From Candidatus Kaiserbacteria bacterium RIFCSPLOWO2_01_FULL_54_13 (GTDB taxonomy: Bacteria; Patescibacteriota; Minisyncoccia; Phycocordibacterales; UBA2100): a stretch of DNA of 9,477 bases. Of the stretch, positions 5,108-9,477 are shown in pieces. Made by a program: the position numbers and the translations under genes. The stretch is taken from positions 1 through 9,477 of the forward strand of contig MFLZ01000024.1 of NCBI GenBank assembly GCA_001781685.1, written 5' to 3'. The notes under the pieces were generated by a model. That model was given only the letters and a program-made list of their open reading frames with translations, ran no database searches and was not told the origin of the DNA. Positions within the stretch are counted from its first letter, which is position 1, and each line of letters begins with the position of its first letter.

Positions 5108-6328
5108 ATGAGGAAAAGGTTGGCTCTATATCTCGCGGTTGTCGCCATCGTTGGAGTCGCATTCATCTTGCCTTCCGTGAGAGAACTTGTTTCCGGTATT
5201 ATCCCCCTCGCGCGACCCGCGCTACCACTTCCTCCTCAGGGAGAGCCACTCCCCTTCTCACTCACTGAAGGATTTGCCGCACATCTCTTCGCAAACAACG
5301 TCCCGGGAGCTCGCGTGCTCGCACGCGATCCCGAAGGTGTGCTTATCGCATCGCTCACAAGCGACGGCAAGGTCGTCGCTATGCCGGATCGCGACGGTAA
5401 TGGAAGTGCGGACGAGGTGCTCGTCCTATTGGACAACCTGAATAGGCCGCATGGATTAGCCGTTAGGTGCACCGAGAGATGCCAGCTGTACGTCGCCGAA
5501 ACGGACGCCCTCTCAGTTTATGACTACGAGTACGATGAATCGAGACAAATTAACCGACCTGTTAACGGTACGAAAATCGTGGACCTCCCTTCCAGCGGCG
5601 GTCACTCTACCAGGTCGATTCTCTTCATGCCACAACCAAACGACCACAAATTGCTTATCTCTGTCGGCTCATCATGCAACGTGTGCGAAGAGACCGACTG
5701 GCGCCGCGCAAAAGTTCTTGTCGCGGACGCCGGTGGAAACGACCTGACAGAATACGCTAAGGGGCTTCGCAATACGGTTTTTATGACAATCCATCCCGTG
5801 ACCGGCGAGATATGGGGCACCGACATGGGCCGTGACCACCTCGGCGACGATCTTCCGCCAGACGAGATAAATATTATCCGCCAAGGCGGAAATTATGGCT
5901 GGCCGATTTGCTATGGAAAAAACACCCACGACACGAGCTACGACAAGAATACGTATATAAGAAACCCATGTATGGAACCCTTTGAGACGCCCTCGCACAT
6001 CGACATTCCGGCACATTCCGCTCCGCTTGGCCTTGCATTCGTTCCGGAAGAAGGTTGGCCGGAAGGCATGTGGTACGACGCTTTGGTCGCCTACCACGGC
6101 TCGTGGAACAGAAGTATCCCGACCGGCTACAAGATCGTGCGCTTTCCGCTCGATGCGCACGGGAATCCCGAAGGTCCCGCGCAAGACTTCTTGACCGGAT
6201 TTATGAACGGGAAAGCCTCCGTCATCGGCCGCCCCGTTGACATTCTCGCCGAGCCGGGCGGGAGCCTTTACATATCCGACGACCGTGCTGGCGCTATCTA
6301 CCGCATCGTGAGAACTAAAGAATACTGA
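5108..6328 (+). CDS. Exported glucose/sorbosone dehydrogenase-family protein (PQQ-type six-bladed beta-propeller)
   Basis: 406 aa. An N-terminal hydrophobic segment after MRKR (about residues 4-22) acts as signal anchor or signal peptide, followed by a Pro-rich linker and the propeller outside the membrane. Family motifs: LNRPHGLAV 111-119, GGHSTRS with the likely catalytic His166, GLRNT 219-223, GTDMGRDHLGDDLPPDEINI 237-256, GGNYGWPICYG 260-270, PAHSAPLGLAF 301-311, AYHGSWNRS 328-336, GRPVDI and ISDDRAGAIYRI at the end. Members oxidise sugars or aldehydes using bound PQQ. DRDGNGSADE (94-103) resembles a Ca2+-binding loop. Six Cys (121/125, 190/193, 268/288) are spaced like disulfides, fitting export. 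True substrate and whether PQQ is bound are not shown by sequence. Start 5108 is preferred over TTG 5096 on promoter position. Confidence 0.9.
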   Translation: MRKRLALYLAVVAIVGVAFILPSVRELVSGIIPLARPALPLPPQGEPLPFSLTEGFAAHLFANNVPGARVLARDPEGVLIASLTSDGKVVAMPDRDGNGSADEVLVLLDNLNRPHGLAVRCTERCQLYVAETDALSVYDYEYDESRQINRPVNGTKIVDLPSSGGHSTRSILFMPQPNDHKLLISVGSSCNVCEETDWRRAKVLVADAGGNDLTEYAKGLRNTVFMTIHPVTGEIWGTDMGRDHLGDDLPPDEINIIRQGGNYGWPICYGKNTHDTSYDKNTYIRNPCMEPFETPSHIDIPAHSAPLGLAFVPEEGWPEGMWYDALVAYHGSWNRSIPTGYKIVRFPLDAHGNPEGPAQDFLTGFMNGKASVIGRPVDILAEPGGSLYISDDRAGAIYRIVRTKEY

Positions 6329-6331
6329 GCG

Positions 6332-6337
6332 TATAAT
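6332..6337 (+). promoter_or_regulatory. Consensus -10 element TATAAT of the DUF1003 gene
   Basis: Perfect TATAAT, exactly 6 nt before ATG 6344 and 3 bp after the preceding stop codon. The GTG at 6338 would start upstream of the predicted transcription start, so ATG 6344 is the better start. Confidence 0.65.
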
Positions 6338-6343
6338 GTGAAA

Positions 6344-6868
6344 ATGGATTTACTAAGAGACCCACTGCGATTTGTACAAGAACAGAGCGTGAAGCTCACT
6401 CCTGAGCGACTCGCGCAAGGCTTCCGTGCACAGCTCAAAGCCGCGACGAGCTTGCCGGACAAGATGGCGGACCTTCTCACCTCTTTGTTCGGAACCGTCG
6501 GTTTCTTAATACTGAATGGAATCTTCTTCGGCGGCTGGGTCTTGTGGAACACAGGATACTTCGGGTACGAGCCCTTCGATCCCTTTCCCTTCAATCTCCT
6601 CACTACGATCGTCTCTCTCGAGGCAATCGCGCTCTCTGTGATCGTCCTCATGAGCCAAAACAGGCAGAGTCGTGTCGCCGACCTCCGGCAGAAGATGGAC
6701 TTCGAGATCGACGTGCGCGCCGAAGGCGAGATCACAAAGATCCTCGAGCTCCTCGCCGAGCTTCACAAAAAGGCTGGCCTCGGCAAAAAAGACAAAGAGC
6801 TACAAGAGATGCTCGAGAAAACCGATCTGCAGAAACTCGAAGAGGAAGTCAAGAGCCGCCAATCGTGA
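6344..6868 (+). CDS. DUF1003 inner-membrane protein
   Basis: 174 aa from ATG 6344. The DUF1003 core is recognisable: LPDKMADLLTSLFGTVGFL leading into helix 1 (about 50-70, with WVLWNTGYF), the family hallmark FDPFPFNLL at 78-86, helix 2 (about 86-104) and MSQNRQ at 103-108. A charged helical C-terminal region (110-174, many Glu/Lys with leucine spacing) probably forms a cytoplasmic coiled coil. Function of the family is unknown. It lies 15 bp downstream of the sugar-dehydrogenase-like gene with its own consensus -10, so it can be transcribed independently. The 108 bp from its stop to the convergent regulator stop (6869-6976) are pyrimidine-rich with no clear hairpin terminator. Confidence 0.92.
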   Translation: MDLLRDPLRFVQEQSVKLTPERLAQGFRAQLKAATSLPDKMADLLTSLFGTVGFLILNGIFFGGWVLWNTGYFGYEPFDPFPFNLLTTIVSLEAIALSVIVLMSQNRQSRVADLRQKMDFEIDVRAEGEITKILELLAELHKKAGLGKKDKELQEMLEKTDLQKLEEEVKSRQS

Positions 6869-6976
6869 ATCAGTCTCGTTTCTCCCTCAGCTACTTCTCC
6901 ACCTTATCAACGCAATTACAATCAAGGTCTTGTTCCTATATTTACTCCTTCTCTAGCCCATGGTCTCAAAGAGTAA

Positions 6977-7603
6977 TCAAGACAATCTGAAGTGCTTTTG
7001 GAACGAAGCATCTTCTCCGATTGACTTCGCAACAACGATTCTCAATTCGTTGTCCGTCAAGGCGAAAAAGGACTTCAAAAGATCAATCTGTTCCGAGCAA
7101 TCAAACGGATATATCCAGACGCTTTTCTGCAACATGACAGCACCGAGCCGGCGAATCAGACCTCGGAAAGCATTACGTTTTGTCCGCTCCTCTGCGGCGA
7201 TATCGAATATGATAATGCGCCAGAATTTGTCCCACACTCGCGGACGTTTTACAGGCTGCAAAAGAGCTCGTGTTACCCTAATATCAAGGCCACGCCGCCT
7301 GCCCTTTTCCGTAAGCTCGATGCGCGTTCCCTTTCCGTTCTCCCTCGTTATGACATGTACGTATTTCTTCCTCTTTAGATACTGGAACGAGTTATTTAAT
7401 CTTTTGCGACGCGCCATATCTCCTGCCCGCACCACGTACCCTACTCCTGCAAGTACTGCAAAGAGCGTCGGCGCAAACGTAAGCATTCCCGCAATGCCGC
7501 CGACGACCAGCAACGCCTCGAGTACACCTCGGGGCGTGTCGTCGAACAAGTAGCCACGTCCACCTGCTTTTTGAGAGTTCGCTATATTACTCTTTCGTAC
7601 CAT
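6977..7603 (-). CDS. PaaX-like protein: membrane segment, winged helix and Cas2-like domain
   Basis: 208 aa from ATG 7603; ATG 7621 would add six residues. Order: short basic N-terminus, hydrophobic stretch 27-59 rich in Gly/Leu/Val/Ala that looks like one or two membrane helices, a winged-helix-like segment 66-105 (NNSFQYLKRKKYV, then ELTEKGRRRG wing), and a Cas2-like ferredoxin fold 123-196 (WDKFWRIIIFDI with the conserved Asp134, KRNAFRGLIRRLGAVMLQKS, VWIYPF). This matches the middle region of PaaX-type transcriptional repressors, in which a Cas2-like fold follows a winged helix. No CRISPR array or other cas gene is present, so it should not be called Cas2. It lies 40 bp after the PEP synthase stop on the same strand, so co-transcription is plausible. 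A regulatory role is family inference. Confidence 0.85.
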   Translation of the reverse strand: MVRKSNIANSQKAGGRGYLFDDTPRGVLEALLVVGGIAGMLTFAPTLFAVLAGVGYVVRAGDMARRKRLNNSFQYLKRKKYVHVITRENGKGTRIELTEKGRRRGLDIRVTRALLQPVKRPRVWDKFWRIIIFDIAAEERTKRNAFRGLIRRLGAVMLQKSVWIYPFDCSEQIDLLKSFFALTDNELRIVVAKSIGEDASFQKHFRLS

Positions 7604-7611
7604 GGTATATA

Positions 7612-7617
7612 AGTGTA
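7612..7617 (-). promoter_or_regulatory. Possible -10 element TACACT of the PaaX-like gene
   Basis: On the minus strand TACACT is followed by 8 nt (TATATACC) and ATG 7603, the same spacing as the Tyr-rich gene. It is a weak match and the reason for preferring 7603 over 7621 as start. Confidence 0.3.
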
Positions 7618-7643
7618 ACATCTAAACATTGCGAGTCAGACTT

Positions 7644-9477
7644 CTAACGACGTTTCTTCAATTGCTTCTCCACCTTCGCGACCATGATAGTTGTTTTGAT
7701 GATGCTGTCGGGGTTGAGCGACATGCTCTCGATGCCCTGTTCGACGAGGAATTTCGCAAACTCGGGATGATCAGAGGGAGCCTGCCCGCAGATGCCCACG
7801 TATTTTTTCCTTCGCTTGCACACCCTAATCACGTCAGCAATAGACTTTTTTACCGCCGGGTCGTTCTCGTCGGCAATGCGGTTCACAATGCCGGAGTCGC
7901 GGTCCAAGCCAAGAGTGAGCTGGGTGAGATCATTCGAGCCGATGGACATGCCGTCAAACAGATCCAAAAATTCGTCTGCAAGAATCACGTTTGAGGGAAT
8001 CTCGCACATGACGATGACGGGCGTTTTCAAGCCCGATTTCGGCTTCCCCGGAATAAGGTTCGGATGCAGACCGGTTTCTGCCATGGTCGCCAAGACCTTC
8101 CTCCCCTCTTCGAGAGTGCGGCAGAAAGGCACCATCGGAATCGCGTTCGTGAGTCCCATGTCCTCCCGCACCTTGCGCAGTGCCCGGCACTCGAGCTCGA
8201 AGGCTTCCTTAAATTTCGGATCGTAGTAGCGCGACGCACCGCGCCAGCCGAGCATCGGGTTCTCTTCGTGCGGCTCGAATTGGTCGCCACCTAAAAGCGA
8301 GCGATACTCGTTCGATTTGAAATCAGAAAAGCGGACGATGACCTGCTTCGGGTAAAACGCCGCCGCGATTTTCGCGATGCCGTACGCGAGGTTGTCGACG
8401 TAAAATCGTCTTCTATCCGCCCAACCTTGCGTACGCTCATCTATCTTCTTTTGAAGACTCCTGTCGAGTTTGTCGTAATGGATGAGAGCGAGAGGATGTA
8501 CGCCGACAGAGGAGGCGATAATAAATTCCTCGCGCGCGAGCCCCACTCCCTCGTGCGGCAGAAATGATTTCTCGAATGCCGTGTCTGGGGTAGCGAGATT
8601 CATCGAGATCTTGGTGTGTACTTTCGGTATCTTACGCACGTCGCTCTCGCGCACGTCGAAACGAAGTGCCCCCTTGAAAATCTTTCCGTCAGCGGACGTT
8701 GTATCCACGGTGATTATCTGCCCCGTTTTGATGCGCTTGGTCACATTTTCAGCACCCACGACCGCTGTAAGCCCCAGCTCGCGCGAGACGATTGCCGCGT
8801 GCGAGGTCCGACCTCCCTTGTCCGTGACGATGGCAGCGGCCTTCTTCATCACCGGCTCCCAATCGGGGTCAGTCATTTCGGTGATGAGAATTTCTCCGGG
8901 TTTCAGTTTGTCCATATCGCGGACGCTCCCGATGACGCGCGCTCTGCCCGAGACTATCTTCGAGCCTACGGAAAGCCCTCGGGCAAGCAGTAACCCTTCT
9001 TCACGGCGCATGTATTCTCGAATCTTGCTGCGATCCTTCGACACTTGCACCGTCTCCGGTCGCGCTTGGAGAATGAAAAGTTCATTTGTCTTTCCGTCGA
9101 GCCCCCATTCCACGTCCATTGGCGTTGGCTTTCCTCGCTTCTTCGAATAGTGCTCTTCTATTTCTTTGGCCCATCGCGCGAGCACCATGATCTCGCGATC
9201 GGTGAGCGAAAAGCGCCTCCGATCCGATTCGTGGGTCCTAGCGGCTCGCGTGGGGCTAGCGTTCCCACGCGCTGCATAAACGAGCTTCGTCGCCTTACTC
9301 CCCAAGCGTCTGCCTATAATGGGAAGCGGTGCTTTGTCGATCATGCGCTTCGCGACGAGAAATTCGTCAGGGACTACTTTCCCCTGCACAACCATCTCAC
9401 CGAGTCCATAGGAGGAGGTAATAAGTATGACGTCGCGAAAGCCGCTTTCGGTATCGATCGTGAAGATAACTCCCGAG
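7644..9477 (-). CDS. ppsA: Phosphoenolpyruvate synthase (pyruvate, water dikinase), 5' end outside window
   Basis: Cytoplasmic enzyme converting pyruvate, ATP and water to PEP, AMP and phosphate. About 611 residues are visible against roughly 790 in E. coli, so around 180-190 N-terminal residues of the ATP-binding domain lie beyond base 9477. The frame is open to the edge, making the ATG at 9395 internal: upstream codons read GVIFTIDTESGFRDV and SSYGLGE, a conserved family segment. Motifs: PMDVEW and LQARPETV ending the ATP-grasp part, the swivelling phosphohistidine loop KGGRTSHAAIVSRELG (His codon at 8799-8801), the PEP/pyruvate barrel with MCEIPSNVILADEFL and SIGSNDLTQL, and catalytic CGQAPSDHP (Cys codon 7788-7790). 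The Cys-containing CGQxPSD end favours PEP synthase over pyruvate, phosphate dikinase. An in-frame palindrome sits in a loop after KLVYAARG. It is transcribed toward the PaaX-like gene. Confidence 0.96.
   Translation of the reverse strand, partial: SGVIFTIDTESGFRDVILITSSYGLGEMVVQGKVVPDEFLVAKRMIDKAPLPIIGRRLGSKATKLVYAARGNASPTRAARTHESDRRRFSLTDREIMVLARWAKEIEEHYSKKRGKPTPMDVEWGLDGKTNELFILQARPETVQVSKDRSKIREYMRREEGLLLARGLSVGSKIVSGRARVIGSVRDMDKLKPGEILITEMTDPDWEPVMKKAAAIVTDKGGRTSHAAIVSRELGLTAVVGAENVTKRIKTGQIITVDTTSADGKIFKGALRFDVRESDVRKIPKVHTKISMNLATPDTAFEKSFLPHEGVGLAREEFIIASSVGVHPLALIHYDKLDRSLQKKIDERTQGWADRRRFYVDNLAYGIAKIAAAFYPKQVIVRFSDFKSNEYRSLLGGDQFEPHEENPMLGWRGASRYYDPKFKEAFELECRALRKVREDMGLTNAIPMVPFCRTLEEGRKVLATMAETGLHPNLIPGKPKSGLKTPVIVMCEIPSNVILADEFLDLFDGMSIGSNDLTQLTLGLDRDSGIVNRIADENDPAVKKSIADVIRVCKRRKKYVGICGQAPSDHPEFAKFLVEQGIESMSLNPDSIIKTTIMVAKVEKQLKKRR
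9247..9271. repeat. Inverted repeat inside ppsA (8-bp arms, 9-nt spacer)
   Basis: CGCGTGGG (9247-9254) and its exact reverse complement CCCACGCG (9264-9271) flank a spacer containing the self-complementary GCTAGC. In the ppsA frame it encodes part of AARGNASPTRAART, in the variable loop between KLVYA and the FSLTDREI helix of PEP synthases. Confidence 0.6.

Noticed and set aside
6977..7603. CRISPR-associated Cas2 gene
   Set aside because: The Cas2-like fold follows a winged helix and membrane segment as in PaaX-type proteins, and there are no repeats, spacers or other cas genes in the window.
8945..8985. Inverted repeat TGCCCGAG / CTCGGGCA in ppsA
   Set aside because: 8-bp arms are 25 nt apart in well-conserved coding sequence with no sign of insertion.
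9393..9395. ATG at 9395 as the start of PEP synthase
   Set aside because: Upstream codons to the window edge encode conserved family sequence (GVIFTIDTESGFRDV), so the gene continues outside.

Overview
The window reads as a gene-dense bacterial chromosome segment of about 50-55% GC (by eye) holding nine protein genes and no RNA gene, insertion sequence or CRISPR array. The protein set is an ion-pumping P-type ATPase, a zinc-ribbon MsrB-like membrane protein, DUF167, a stand-alone NAD(P)H-hydrate dehydratase, a slipin, a Tyr-rich secreted protein, a glucose/sorbosone dehydrogenase-like exported protein, a DUF1003 membrane protein, a PaaX/Cas2-like regulator and PEP synthase. Together with very short intergenic gaps and the absence of Shine-Dalgarno motifs, this suggests a Candidate Phyla Radiation (Patescibacteria, Parcubacteria-like) genome. 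That placement is an inference from gene content. UGA is used as an ordinary stop in seven genes, so this is not a UGA=Gly Gracilibacteria/Absconditabacteria-type code.

Layout. Bases 1-1842 (+): C-terminal two thirds of a P2-type cation ATPase, cut by the window edge. 1930-2685 (+): MsrB-fold protein with a C-terminal membrane anchor and no catalytic Cys. 2747-2962 (-): DUF167, divergent from 2980-3705 (+) NAD(P)HX dehydratase, with start codons only 17 bp apart. The dehydratase stop overlaps the start of the slipin at 3702-4451 (+). The slipin converges, with a 2-bp gap, on a Tyr-rich secreted protein at 4454-5026 (-). From the 81-bp region upstream of that gene a sugar-dehydrogenase-like exported protein diverges (5108-6328 +), followed by DUF1003 (6344-6868 +). 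These converge on a minus-strand pair, PEP synthase (9477-7644, 5' end outside) followed by the PaaX/Cas2-like gene (7603-6977).

Working together. The dehydratase (repair of hydrated NAD(P)H), PEP synthase (pyruvate/PEP interconversion) and a cation pump are housekeeping metabolism. Slipin, DUF1003, the anchored MsrB-like protein, the Tyr-rich protein and the exported dehydrogenase are envelope or surface proteins, which fits a small cell living on a host surface. No single dedicated pathway links all of them.

Three structural themes go beyond gene content. (1) Most starts sit 6 nt (two 7-8 nt or slightly more) downstream of a TANNNT -10 hexamer, which predicts leaderless or nearly leaderless mRNAs. 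(2) Two opposed -10 elements share the same bases between DUF167 and the dehydratase. (3) Perfect palindromes lie in frame inside loops of three conserved enzymes (ATPase, dehydratase, PEP synthase), resembling protein-coding palindromic insertions.
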